Of a stretch of 7,890 nt of DNA, positions 1-7,038 are shown piece after piece (positions within the stretch are counted from its first letter, which is position 1; every line of letters begins with the position of its first letter). Made by a program: the position numbers and the translations under genes. The notes under the pieces were generated by a model that searched no databases, was not told the origin of the DNA, and saw only the letters and a list, made by a program, of their open reading frames with translations. This stretch comes from Yoonia sp. (GTDB taxonomy: Bacteria > Pseudomonadota > Alphaproteobacteria > Rhodobacterales > Rhodobacteraceae): NCBI GenBank assembly GCA_020627605.1, contig JAHDGO010000080.1, positions 1 through 7,890 of the forward strand, in the 5' to 3' direction.

Positions 1-142
1 GCCCGTGCATCCCGGCATCAACAAAGCTGCGCAGACGGTCTGGCAGTTCCGGCACGGCCTCAGGGCGGCAGACTCCCATTCCGGCAAAGCCCGCCTCTTG
101 CGCGACATCCCGCAAACGGTCCTGCAAACTTCTTTTGTTCAT
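1..142 (-). CDS. queG: Epoxyqueuosine reductase QueG, N-terminal fragment (cut by window edge)
   Basis: Only the first 47 codons are visible; the gene runs off the window at base 1. QueG is a cytoplasmic cobalamin- and Fe-S-dependent enzyme that reduces epoxyqueuosine to queuosine at the wobble position of tRNAs, the last step of queuosine synthesis. The visible peptide has the typical QueG opening: a helix (LQDRLRDVAQEAGF), then GMGVCRPEAVPELPDRLRSF, then the VDAGMHG turn that precedes the conserved region of the family. The catalytic and cluster-binding parts lie outside the window, so the call rests on this N-terminal pattern and on a remembered tendency for queG to lie next to a GST gene in Rhodobacteraceae. 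The ATG at 142-140 has a weak GGGA ribosome site five bases upstream. Both the site and the ATG sit in the tail of a GC-rich hairpin element, which is unusual. A different start downstream is possible but none is obvious. Confidence 0.72.
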   Translation of the reverse strand, partial: MNKRSLQDRLRDVAQEAGFAGMGVCRPEAVPELPDRLRSFVDAGMHG

Positions 143-151
143 AAATATCCC

Positions 152-187
152 GGGGGGTGCCCCGCAGGGGCGGGGGGCTGGCCCCCC
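152..187 (-). repeat. GC-rich double-hairpin intergenic element between the GST-like gene and queG
   Basis: Two adjacent perfect hairpins fill the 60-bp gap. One pairs GGGGGG (172-177) with CCCCCC (182-187) around a 4-base loop. The other pairs GCCCC (159-163) with GGGGC (167-171) around a 3-base loop. A third G-run at 152-157 could pair with 182-187 instead, giving an alternative enclosing stem. Read on the minus strand, the element follows the GST-like stop codon and continues into GGGATATTT. From memory, similar hairpins ending in a GGATATTT tail recur between genes in Rhodobacteraceae genomes; this was not searched. It may act as a terminator or attenuator for the GST-like transcript, but there is no U-run after the stems, so simple intrinsic termination is uncertain. 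Confidence 0.6.
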
Positions 188-202
188 TGCAATGCCAGTG
201 GC

Positions 203-868
203 CTAAAAATCAAGGTCGGCATAATGGGCCGCCGGGGTAAATCCCGGCACCTCATCAGCAAGAATGGACCGGAACGCCGGGCGCGACTTGATCTTGGCGT
301 ACCAGTCCTTGACGCTTTCATGGCGGTTCCAGTCCACATCGCTGGTGTAATCCAGACAGGACAGCTGCGCGGCAGCGGCGAAATCCGCCATGGTCATCTC
401 ATTGCCTGCCAGCCAGCGGCGGTCTTCCAGCAGATAGGCCATATAATCAATGTGATATTTGATCGCCTTTGCCCCGGCCTTCACGTTGGTGCTGTCGGGG
501 TATCCGGTGCCCATCACCTTGCGGTAGACCCGCTCTCCGGTCAGCTTGGTTGTGACCTCATGATAGAACTTGTCGTCAAACCAGCCGACCAGTCGGCGCG
601 CCTCACAGCGCAGCACCGGGTCTTTGGGCAGCAGCGGCGGCGTTGGATGTACCTCGTCAAGGTATTCGCAGATTGCGGTGCTGTCTGACAGATTGCGCCC
701 GTCCATCTTCAGCACGGGGACTTTGCCTGCGGGATTGCGGCGCAGAAACTCCGGGTCTTCCTCCCAATAGCGTTCCTCGACCAGACCAACCTCGATCTTC
801 TTTTCGGCCAGACACAGGCGGACTTTGCGACAAAACGGGGACAACGGGTAATGATAGAGGGTGTTCAT
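203..868 (-). CDS. Glutathione S-transferase family protein
   Basis: This is a 221-residue cytosolic GST-like protein, normal in length for the family. Residues 1-75 form the thioredoxin-like domain: LYHYPLSPFCRKVR carries the active-site region with Ser10 and Cys13, VPVL at 50-53 has the cis-proline (Pro51), and SDSTAICEYL has Asp62-Ser63, which normally bind the glutamyl part of glutathione. Residues from about 85 to 215 are the all-helical C-terminal domain, with WLAGNEMTMADFAAAAQL as the usual N-capping box region. The substrate cannot be read from the sequence; glutathione conjugation or peroxide or disulfide chemistry are all possible. The ATG at 868 is chosen because family members usually begin just before the LYHYPLSPFC strand. 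An in-frame TTG at 883 has a better ribosome site (GAGGGG, five bases away) and would add MQEHP. The gene starts about 50-65 bp after the mtgA stop, which suggests co-transcription. Confidence 0.88.
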   Translation of the reverse strand: MNTLYHYPLSPFCRKVRLCLAEKKIEVGLVEERYWEEDPEFLRRNPAGKVPVLKMDGRNLSDSTAICEYLDEVHPTPPLLPKDPVLRCEARRLVGWFDDKFYHEVTTKLTGERVYRKVMGTGYPDSTNVKAGAKAIKYHIDYMAYLLEDRRWLAGNEMTMADFAAAAQLSCLDYTSDVDWNRHESVKDWYAKIKSRPAFRSILADEVPGFTPAAHYADLDF

Positions 869-899
869 CGGATGCTCTTGCAATGGGTCCCCTCTTCAA

Positions 900-913
900 T
901 GCCGCAAGCGGCA
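900..913 (-). other. Small inverted repeat in the mtgA-GST spacer
   Basis: The 14 bases TGCCGCTTGCGGCA (minus-strand reading) form a perfect inverted repeat: a 6-bp stem with a 2-base turn, or 5 bp with a 4-base loop. It lies between the mtgA stop codon and the ribosome site of the GST-like gene. No U-tract follows, so it is not an intrinsic terminator. It could modestly shape mRNA folding or stability, or be chance in GC-rich DNA. Confidence 0.3.
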
Positions 914-931
914 GGCCGGATCAATGGGGCG

Positions 932-1696
932 TCAGCCCTCAAAGCAGGCCGCGCGCCCATCCGCCGCAATGGTTGCGGCCCCGCTGCGGATGGATGCAGC
1001 ACGATTGCGGGTGAATGTGCTGGGGTTGCTGGCCGACCGGTTCTTGGGTGAGGGCAGGATCGCAGCCAGCCGTGCGGCCTGCGTGGCCGACAGATCGCTG
1101 GCATCAACACCAAAGTAATGCCTGGCAGCGGCCTGCACGCCAAAGACGCCCTCATCAAACTCCGCCACGTTCAGATAAATCTCCACGATCCGGCGTTTGG
1201 ACCACACCGCCTCGCTCAGCGGTGTCCAGAGCGCCTCGATCGCTTTGCGGGCCCATGACCGGCCGTGCCAAAGGAAGACGTTCTTGACCACCTGCTGCGA
1301 AATCGTCGAGGCACCACCGCGCCCGCGTTCCACCGCAGCCTGAATCGCCGTCACATCCAGACCCCAATGCAGACAGAAATTGGCGTCCTCTGCCGCGACG
1401 GCAGACCGGGCCATCACAGGGGCAATATCATCCATCGCGACCCATTCGCGCTCTACCCCGCCCAAACGGCGACCTTCCGAGATCATGTAGGGGGTCGTTG
1501 GCGGGTTGATCACCGCATAAAGCAGCGTCCAGAGCAGGGCAAAGGCGACGCAGGCGAACACCCCCAAGAAAAGAACCCGCCGCACAAATCGCCGCGCCCG
1601 TTCGATCGGTCCCAGCTTTTTGGCTTTCTTGGCGGTCTTCTTTTTGGGTGCCGGTTTCTTGACCGGTCGTTTTGCTGTTGCGCTCTGCTCTGCCAT
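932..1696 (-). CDS. mtgA: Monofunctional biosynthetic peptidoglycan transglycosylase MtgA
   Basis: The 254-residue protein is a family GT51 glycosyltransferase that polymerises lipid II into glycan strands on the periplasmic face of the inner membrane, without a transpeptidase domain. Residues 1-30 are a basic Lys/Ala/Pro-rich cytoplasmic tail. Residues about 41-63 form the single membrane anchor (VLFLGVFACVAFALLWTLLY). The catalytic domain follows: EDANFCLHWG with the probable catalytic Glu103, GGASTISQQVVKNVFL (about 127-142), and KRRIVEIYLNVAEF (168-180) with the second conserved acid Glu172. Length and motif order match full-length MtgA, and nothing is missing. The ATG at 1696 follows a weak GGA site; an ATG at 1706 is out of frame. 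The gene lies just behind the gltB terminator, so it probably has its own promoter in the short gap or depends on readthrough. The C-terminal tail after AAILPSPKNR is short and less conserved. Confidence 0.94.
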   Translation of the reverse strand: MAEQSATAKRPVKKPAPKKKTAKKAKKLGPIERARRFVRRVLFLGVFACVAFALLWTLLYAVINPPTTPYMISEGRRLGGVEREWVAMDDIAPVMARSAVAAEDANFCLHWGLDVTAIQAAVERGRGGASTISQQVVKNVFLWHGRSWARKAIEALWTPLSEAVWSKRRIVEIYLNVAEFDEGVFGVQAAARHYFGVDASDLSATQAARLAAILPSPKNRSASNPSTFTRNRAASIRSGAATIAADGRAACFEG

Positions 1697-1703
1697 TGCA
1701 ATC

Positions 1704-1733
1704 CATAAGCCACGGGCGTGGCCAGCGGGTCAA
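1704..1733 (-). promoter_or_regulatory. Possible mtgA promoter with embedded dyad
   Basis: A minus-strand TTGACC (1733-1728) resembles a sigma-70 -35 hexamer. A poor -10-like CTTATG lies at 1709-1704 with an 18-base spacer (TTATGG with 19). The spacer holds a perfect dyad, GCCACG-CC-CGTGGC (1722-1709). Transcription from here would begin very close to the mtgA ATG, leaving almost no leader. The placement after the gltB terminator makes a promoter plausible, but the -10 match is weak. Confidence 0.25.
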
Positions 1734-1744
1734 GTCATGCACAA

Positions 1745-1770
1745 CCCCCGCGCGTTTTTCGGCGCGGGGG
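1745..1770 (-). terminator. Rho-independent-type terminator of the glt operon
   Basis: A perfect 9-bp GC stem (CCCCCGCGC paired with GCGCGGGGG) encloses an 8-base loop containing an A-run in minus-strand reading. It starts 8 bases after the gltB stop codon. The bases after the stem are TTGTGC, a short and imperfect U-tract, so termination may be partial, with some readthrough into mtgA. Position, stem strength and the gene order support a role in ending the gltB transcript. Confidence 0.75.
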
Positions 1771-1778
1771 CGTGGCAA

Positions 1779-4700
1779 TTACTCCGCAGGGATCGCGGTG
1801 TCCTCAAGGCTGAGCGGGGCCGGCAGATGCACCAGCATCTCTTTCGGGCAGACTTGCAGGAAATGGGCCTTTTCGCTGTCCCAATGCTGCAGGATGTCTT
1901 CCGCCTTGCGGCTGCCTGTTTCTGCGGCGTGACGGGTGATCAGGCCTTTCAGCTGATCCTCCCAATGGGCCACGGTCACCGGGCATGTCACCAGCGTTTC
2001 CATGTTCATCAGCGCTGGCGCATGACCATCGGGATCGTAAAGATAGGCCATCCCGCCGGTCATGCCAGCACCAAAGTTGGCACCGATCTCACCCAGAATG
2101 ACAGCCACACCGCCGGTCATATATTCACACCCGTTGGTGCCGCAGCCCTCGATCACGACCTTTGCACCAGAGTTGCGCACGGCAAAGCGTTCGCCCGCGC
2201 GACCGGCCGCAAAGAGATAGCCATCGGTTGCACCATAAAGCACAGTGTTGCCGATGATCGTGTTGTCAGAGGCCACCAGCGGGCTCACCATGGGCGGGCG
2301 CACCACAATCGTGCCGCCCGACAGGCCCTTGCCAACATAATCGTTGGCGTCGCCTGACACCTCCAGCTTGAGCCCAGGTGCCGCAAAGGCGCCCAGCGAT
2401 TGCCCGGCAGAGCCGCGCAGTTTCACCGTCAGATGGTCGGGCTGCAGCGCGTTGCGCATCCCGAATTGCTGCACGATGTGGCTGGATGTCCGCGTGCCGA
2501 TGGTGCGCAGCGTGTTCTGGACGGCATAATCCAGCTGCATCTTCTCACCATCGTTCAGGAAGCGCGCGGCATCCTTGACGATCTGCGCATCCAGCGTGTC
2601 ATCAACCGGATTGCGTGGGCGGTTGCGATCATAAACAATCTTGTTCGCACCATCGACCGTGATCAGCAGCGGGTTCAGATCAAGATCATCCAGATGTGCC
2701 GACCCCCGGCTGACCTGCGTCAGCAGATCAGCACGGCCAATCACATCATCCAGACTGCGCGCCCCGATGCTGGCGAGGATTTCGCGCACTTCGGTGGCGT
2801 AGAAGGTGATCAGGTTCACCACCTTGTCGGCATTGCCCGTGAACTTGTCGCGCAGCGCCTCGTCCTGCGTACAGACACCGACCGGGCAGGTGTTGCTCTG
2901 GCACTGACGCACCATGATGCAGCCCATGGCAATCAGGGCGGCTGTCCCAATCCCGTATTCCTCGGCCCCCATCATGGCGGCCATGACAATATCGCGACCG
3001 GTGCGCAGACCACCATCGGTGCGCAGCGTGATGCGTTCGCGCAGGTTGTTCATCGCCAACACCTGATGTGCCTCTGTCAGGCCCATCTCCCACGGCAGAC
3101 CGGCATATTTGATGGACGTGCCGGGCGATGCACCTGTGCCGCCATTATGGCCAGAGATCAGGATCACATCCGCCTTGGCCTTGGCCACACCGGCGGCGAT
3201 CGTGCCGACACCGGATGATGACACCAGCTTCACCGTCACCTTACAGCGCGGGTTGATCTGCTTGAGGTCGTAGATCAGCTGCGCAAGGTCTTCGATCGAA
3301 TAGATGTCGTGATGCGGCGGTGGCGAGATCAGCGTGACACCCTTGGTCGAATGGCGCAGACGGGCAATAAGATCAGTGACCTTCATCCCCGGCAGCTGTC
3401 CACCCTCACCCGGCTTGGCACCTTGGGCGACCTTGATTTCCAGCTCTTCACAGGCGTTCAGATATTCCGCCGTCACACCAAAGCGGCCGGATGCAACCTG
3501 CTTGATCTTCGCAGACGGGTTGTCGCCATTGGGTTCCGGGTGGAAATGTGCGGGATCTTCGCCGCCTTCACCACTGTCGGACTTCGCGCCAATGCGGTTC
3601 ATCGCCACGTTGAGGGTCTTATGCGCCTCGGGGCTCAATGCGCCCAGCGACATGCCGGGCGTGACAAAGCGTTTGCGGATCGCGGTGATGCTTTCCACCT
3701 CTTCAATCGGCACCGGCGCGCCCAAAGGCTTGATCGCCAGTAGGTCGCGCAGATGGATTGGCGGGTTCGACTGCATCGACTTGGAATACTGCTGCCACAG
3801 GGCATAGGACGCTTTGTTGCAGGCGGCCTGCATCATATGCATGGTCTGTGCTTCCCATGCGTGCTTTTCACCGGACCGGCGGGCCTTGTAGAAACCACCA
3901 ATGGGCAGAATGTCAGTGCCACCTTTCCAGCCTTTGGCGTGTACCTCTTCCAGTTTGGTCTGGATGCCGCTGGTGCCAATGCCGGAGATGCGGGAATGCA
4001 TGCCGGGGAAATATTCCGCCACCATGGCGCGGGACAGGCCAACGGCTTCGAAGTTCAGGCCGCCGCGATAGGACGACAGGACCGAAATCCCCATCTTTGA
4101 CATGATCTTCAGCAGACCGGCGTCCACCGCGTTGCGGTAGCGGCGCACGGCCTCTGTCAGCGAGCCTTCGATCAGGCCGCGCTTGACGCGGTCCGCAATG
4201 GAATCCTGTGCCAGATAGGCGTTCACCGTTGTTGCGCCGCAGCCGATCAGCACGGCAAAATAATGCGGGTCGACACATTCGGCAGACCGCACGTTGATCG
4301 AACAGAAGGTACGCAGCCCCTTCTTGGTCAGCCCTGAATGGACGGCGGAGGTCGCAAGGATCATCGGCATCGGCACCTTGTCAGCACCCTGATGCTGATC
4401 GGTCAGCACGATGTGCCCGGCACCTGATCGCACGGCATCTTCCGCCTCTGCCCGGATGCGGGCCAGACCGTTCATCAGTGCGGCCTGACCGGGGGCAAAG
4501 GTACAGTCGATCTCTGCCACGCTGTCACCGAACTGGGCGACCATCTGGTCAAATTCGGCATTGGCCACAAAGGGGCTGTCCAGCATCAGAATCTCTGTCT
4601 GGCTGCTGTCTTCGTCCAGCACGTTCTTGAGGTTGCCAAAGCGCGTCTTCAGCGACATCACCCGGCTTTCGCGCAGGCTGTCAATCGGCGGGTTCGTCAC

Positions 4701-6311
4701 CTGAGAAAAGTTCTGGCGGAAGAAATGCGACAGCGGACGGTAGGTCTTGGACAGCACTGCAGACGGTGTGTCATCGCCCATCGAGGCGATCATTTCCTTG
4801 CCGTCCTCGGCCATCGGGGCCAGAACCTGCTCCAGCTCTTCGATGCTGTAGCCGGCAGCGACCTGCCGCTTGCGCAGCTCGCCACCCTCAAACACGGCGG
4901 TTTCCGGCGCATCGCGCATCAGGTCCGAAAGGTCGGTGACCTTCTCGACCCATTCGCCAAAGGGCTGTGCAGCGGCAAGTTTGTCCTTCAGCTCTTCATC
5001 ATGGAAAAGCCGCCCCTCGACCATGTCCACGGCAATCATCTGACCGGGGCCAAGGGCGCCTTTTTCGACGACTGTCGCCTCATCCACAGGCACCATGCCG
5101 ACCTCTGACCCGGCCACCAGCAGGCCATCGCCAGTGACGACATAACGCAAGGGGCGCAGGCCGTTGCGGTCCAGCCCGCCACAGACCCAGCGGCCATCGG
5201 TCATCGCCAATGCGGCAGGCCCGTCCCAGGGCTCCATCACGGCGTTGCAATAGCCGTACATGTCCTGCCAGGCCTGAGGCATCTCTGCCGCCTGCTGCGA
5301 CCAGGCCTCTGGCACCATCATTGTCTTGGCCATGGGCGCATTGCGGCCCGCACGGACCAGAACCTCGAAGACGGAATCCAGCGCAGAACTGTCAGAGGCA
5401 CCCGAGGGGATGATCGGCTTGATATCCTCGGCCTTGTCGCCAAAGGCGTTGGACGCCATGCGGATCTCGTGGCTCCGCATCCAATTGACGTTGCCTTTCA
5501 GGGTGTTGATCTCACCGTTATGGGCCAGCATGCGGAACGGCTGGGCCAGCGCCCACTGCGGGAAGGTGTTGGTGGAATAACGCTGGTGATAGATCGCAAA
5601 GGCGCTTTCAAAGCGGGCATCCATCAGGTCGGGGTAAAACTCCGCCACCTGTTCAGCCAGCATCATGCCCTTGTAGATGATCGACCGGCAGGACAGCGAA
5701 CAGACATAGACACCGGCAATCCCCGCAGCTGTCGCCGCCTTCTCGATCCGGCGGCGGATGATGTAGAGCTCGCGCTCGAACGCTTCTTCATCCATGTCCT
5801 TTTCACAGCGGATCAGGATCTGCTCAATCTCGGGGCGGGTGGCGTTGGCCTTTTCGCCCAGCACTTCGGTGTTCACCGGCACATGCCGCCAGCCATAGAT
5901 GTAATGACCCATGCGCAGCACTTCGCTTTCCACGATGGTGCGGCAACGCTCCTGTGCCGCAAAATCCGTGCGCGGCAAGAAAACCTGACCGACGGCAATC
6001 ACTTCCTTGCTTTCGGGTTCATGGCCGGTGCGGCGGATCTGATCCTCAAAGAAGGCAACAGGGATCTGCACGTGAATGCCCGCGCCGTCGCCCGTTTTGC
6101 CGTCCGCATCAACAGCACCACGGTGCCAGACGGCCTTCAGCGCATTGATGCCCTTTTCGACCACATCACGGGATGCGGTGCCATCAATCGACACCACCAG
6201 ACCCACCCCGCAAGAGGCATGTTCGTCATCAGCCTTGTAAAGGCCGTTCTCAGCCATCCACTGGTGCTTGGCTTGCTCGGCTGCGACCCAGGCGTGATCA
6301 TATGTGGTCAT
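1779..6311 (-). CDS. gltB: Glutamate synthase (NADPH) large subunit GltB
   Basis: This 1510-residue protein is the full-length alpha subunit of bacterial GOGAT. It hydrolyses glutamine, channels ammonia and makes glutamate from 2-oxoglutarate using electrons delivered through GltD. The chain shows the class II amidotransferase domain starting at Cys34 (SCGVGLVVSIDG), which should become the N-terminal nucleophile after removal of a 33-residue propeptide; RYSTNTFPQW near 245; and RNGLRPLRY near 380. The FMN/2-oxoglutarate synthase domain includes GEGGEDPAHFHPEPNGDNPS near 913, KPGEGGQLPG, and ISGHNGGTGASP near 1050. The 3Fe-4S cysteines are Cys1131, Cys1137 and Cys1142 (CIMVRQCQSNTC). The C-terminal beta-helix has GTNGCEYMTGG near 1390. 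All key residues appear intact. The ATG at 6311 is chosen because GAAAGGA lies six bases upstream and the protein then matches the usual family start; an in-frame GTG at 6344 lacks this support. It is the last gene of the probable gltD-orfA-orfB-gltB operon. Confidence 0.97.
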   Translation of the reverse strand: MTTYDHAWVAAEQAKHQWMAENGLYKADDEHASCGVGLVVSIDGTASRDVVEKGINALKAVWHRGAVDADGKTGDGAGIHVQIPVAFFEDQIRRTGHEPESKEVIAVGQVFLPRTDFAAQERCRTIVESEVLRMGHYIYGWRHVPVNTEVLGEKANATRPEIEQILIRCEKDMDEEAFERELYIIRRRIEKAATAAGIAGVYVCSLSCRSIIYKGMMLAEQVAEFYPDLMDARFESAFAIYHQRYSTNTFPQWALAQPFRMLAHNGEINTLKGNVNWMRSHEIRMASNAFGDKAEDIKPIIPSGASDSSALDSVFEVLVRAGRNAPMAKTMMVPEAWSQQAAEMPQAWQDMYGYCNAVMEPWDGPAALAMTDGRWVCGGLDRNGLRPLRYVVTGDGLLVAGSEVGMVPVDEATVVEKGALGPGQMIAVDMVEGRLFHDEELKDKLAAAQPFGEWVEKVTDLSDLMRDAPETAVFEGGELRKRQVAAGYSIEELEQVLAPMAEDGKEMIASMGDDTPSAVLSKTYRPLSHFFRQNFSQVTNPPIDSLRESRVMSLKTRFGNLKNVLDEDSSQTEILMLDSPFVANAEFDQMVAQFGDSVAEIDCTFAPGQAALMNGLARIRAEAEDAVRSGAGHIVLTDQHQGADKVPMPMILATSAVHSGLTKKGLRTFCSINVRSAECVDPHYFAVLIGCGATTVNAYLAQDSIADRVKRGLIEGSLTEAVRRYRNAVDAGLLKIMSKMGISVLSSYRGGLNFEAVGLSRAMVAEYFPGMHSRISGIGTSGIQTKLEEVHAKGWKGGTDILPIGGFYKARRSGEKHAWEAQTMHMMQAACNKASYALWQQYSKSMQSNPPIHLRDLLAIKPLGAPVPIEEVESITAIRKRFVTPGMSLGALSPEAHKTLNVAMNRIGAKSDSGEGGEDPAHFHPEPNGDNPSAKIKQVASGRFGVTAEYLNACEELEIKVAQGAKPGEGGQLPGMKVTDLIARLRHSTKGVTLISPPPHHDIYSIEDLAQLIYDLKQINPRCKVTVKLVSSSGVGTIAAGVAKAKADVILISGHNGGTGASPGTSIKYAGLPWEMGLTEAHQVLAMNNLRERITLRTDGGLRTGRDIVMAAMMGAEEYGIGTAALIAMGCIMVRQCQSNTCPVGVCTQDEALRDKFTGNADKVVNLITFYATEVREILASIGARSLDDVIGRADLLTQVSRGSAHLDDLDLNPLLITVDGANKIVYDRNRPRNPVDDTLDAQIVKDAARFLNDGEKMQLDYAVQNTLRTIGTRTSSHIVQQFGMRNALQPDHLTVKLRGSAGQSLGAFAAPGLKLEVSGDANDYVGKGLSGGTIVVRPPMVSPLVASDNTIIGNTVLYGATDGYLFAAGRAGERFAVRNSGAKVVIEGCGTNGCEYMTGGVAVILGEIGANFGAGMTGGMAYLYDPDGHAPALMNMETLVTCPVTVAHWEDQLKGLITRHAAETGSRKAEDILQHWDSEKAHFLQVCPKEMLVHLPAPLSLEDTAIPAE

Positions 6312-6317
6312 GGAAAA

Positions 6318-6324
6318 TCCTTTC
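6318..6324 (-). promoter_or_regulatory. Ribosome binding site of gltB
   Basis: The minus-strand GAAAGGA lies six bases before the ATG at 6311. It decides in favour of this start over the upstream in-frame GTG at 6344, which would place the site inside the coding region. Confidence 0.75.
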
Positions 6325-6334
6325 GTGGGCGGGG

Positions 6335-6352
6335 CCATCCGCACCGGGATGG
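6335..6352 (-). other. Short hairpin between orfB and gltB
   Basis: CCATCC and GGATGG pair perfectly around a 6-base loop in the 55-bp gap before gltB, ahead of its ribosome site. No U-run follows, so it is not a terminator. It might mark an mRNA processing or stability element that lets gltB be expressed differently from the two upstream genes, or it may be chance. Confidence 0.3.
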
Positions 6353-6366
6353 GCTTTGTTCAGTTC

Positions 6367-7038
6367 TCAGGAAATGGCGACGCCGCAGCCGTGTTTCGGG
6401 CGGCTCGACAGGAAACCGGGCTCACCCGGATAGATAAATTCGACAGGGCGGTTCGCGCGTTCAAAACTGCCCTCGGGCGTTGTGATCGTGCCGGTGCCAG
6501 ACAGGAACATGCGCCAGTTGCGGCTGATGAACTCGCGGCCCTCGGCCTCCCACACGACATTGCCTGCGGCATCGTAGGACGTGATGTCATAGGTGGTTTC
6601 ATCCAGCGTCACACCATCAATGGTGACCTGACGACCGGTCAGCGTGTCCTGCCCGACATAGCGGGTTTCGCCGATCTCTTCGGACAAGGTGCGGAAATCA
6701 AAGTCATCAACGCCGGTCTCAATCAGGTCTGACAAGGAGGCACGTTCCACCGGATTGCTTTCCAATGCCTCGCGGTGGCCGCTGAGGATGTGAAAGCTTT
6801 CCAGCCACTGCGTCTCGCGGTCGATCATGCCCAGATAGGTCATGCCCTGTTCATCCAGCGACACCCGGCGCTGATTGCCTGCCGGATCGTTGGCGCAGGT
6901 GAAATAGTGGTTCACCTCGCAGCTTTCGGTCTGCACAGTCAGATAGGCATCACAGCCCGCAGGCAGGCCGAATTGCACCGTTGGTGTCTGGGCGGCTGCG
7001 GGGGTCGCAAGGATGATCAGGGCAAGGGCTGCTCTCAT
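6367..7038 (-). CDS. Exported protein of unknown function, paralogue B of a tandem pair
   Basis: I do not recognise a named family. The 223-residue protein begins with a signal peptide (MRAALALIILATPAAAQ) with a likely signal peptidase I cut after Ala16. There is no lipobox and no later membrane segment, so it should be periplasmic or secreted. It has exactly four cysteines: 29, 40, 48 and 218, consistent with two disulfides. Recognisable blocks shared with its upstream neighbour are GCDAYLTVQ, QWLESFHI, ASLSDLIETGVDDFDF, YVGQDTLTG, GREFISRNWRMFLSG and PVEFIYPGEPGFLSSRPKHGC near the C-terminus. The mature chain is acidic and reads like a small beta-rich soluble domain (inference). The ATG at 7038 overlaps the TGA of the upstream gene in an ATGA junction, implying translational coupling; the ATG also falls directly at the signal peptide. 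A longer start at 7068 would lie inside the previous gene and is rejected. The gltB start follows 55 bp after its stop. Confidence 0.85.
   Translation of the reverse strand: MRAALALIILATPAAAQTPTVQFGLPAGCDAYLTVQTESCEVNHYFTCANDPAGNQRRVSLDEQGMTYLGMIDRETQWLESFHILSGHREALESNPVERASLSDLIETGVDDFDFRTLSEEIGETRYVGQDTLTGRQVTIDGVTLDETTYDITSYDAAGNVVWEAEGREFISRNWRMFLSGTGTITTPEGSFERANRPVEFIYPGEPGFLSSRPKHGCGVAIS

Noticed and set aside
5..688. A 227-residue plus-strand open frame.
   Set aside because: It crosses the start of queG, the hairpin element and most of the GST-like gene in antisense and has no family resemblance.
1620..2357. A 245-residue plus-strand open frame across the gltB terminator.
   Set aside because: It is antisense to the MtgA N-terminus and GltB C-terminus and spans a terminator stem, so it is a shadow.
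2400..3218. A 272-residue plus-strand open frame inside gltB.
   Set aside because: It is the complement of the GltB synthase and Fe-S region, with His/Arg/Gln-rich composition typical of antisense frames in GC-rich genes.
6312..6344. An 11-residue N-terminal extension of GltB from a GTG at 6344.
   Set aside because: The ATG at 6311 has a good ribosome site at 6-base spacing, and the extension would contain that site and the intergenic hairpin.
5469..6437. A 322-residue open frame on the plus strand opposite the start of gltB.
   Set aside because: It is fully antisense to the conserved GltB amidotransferase domain and orfB's end, has no recognisable domains and no ribosome site; it follows from codon bias of the minus-strand gene.
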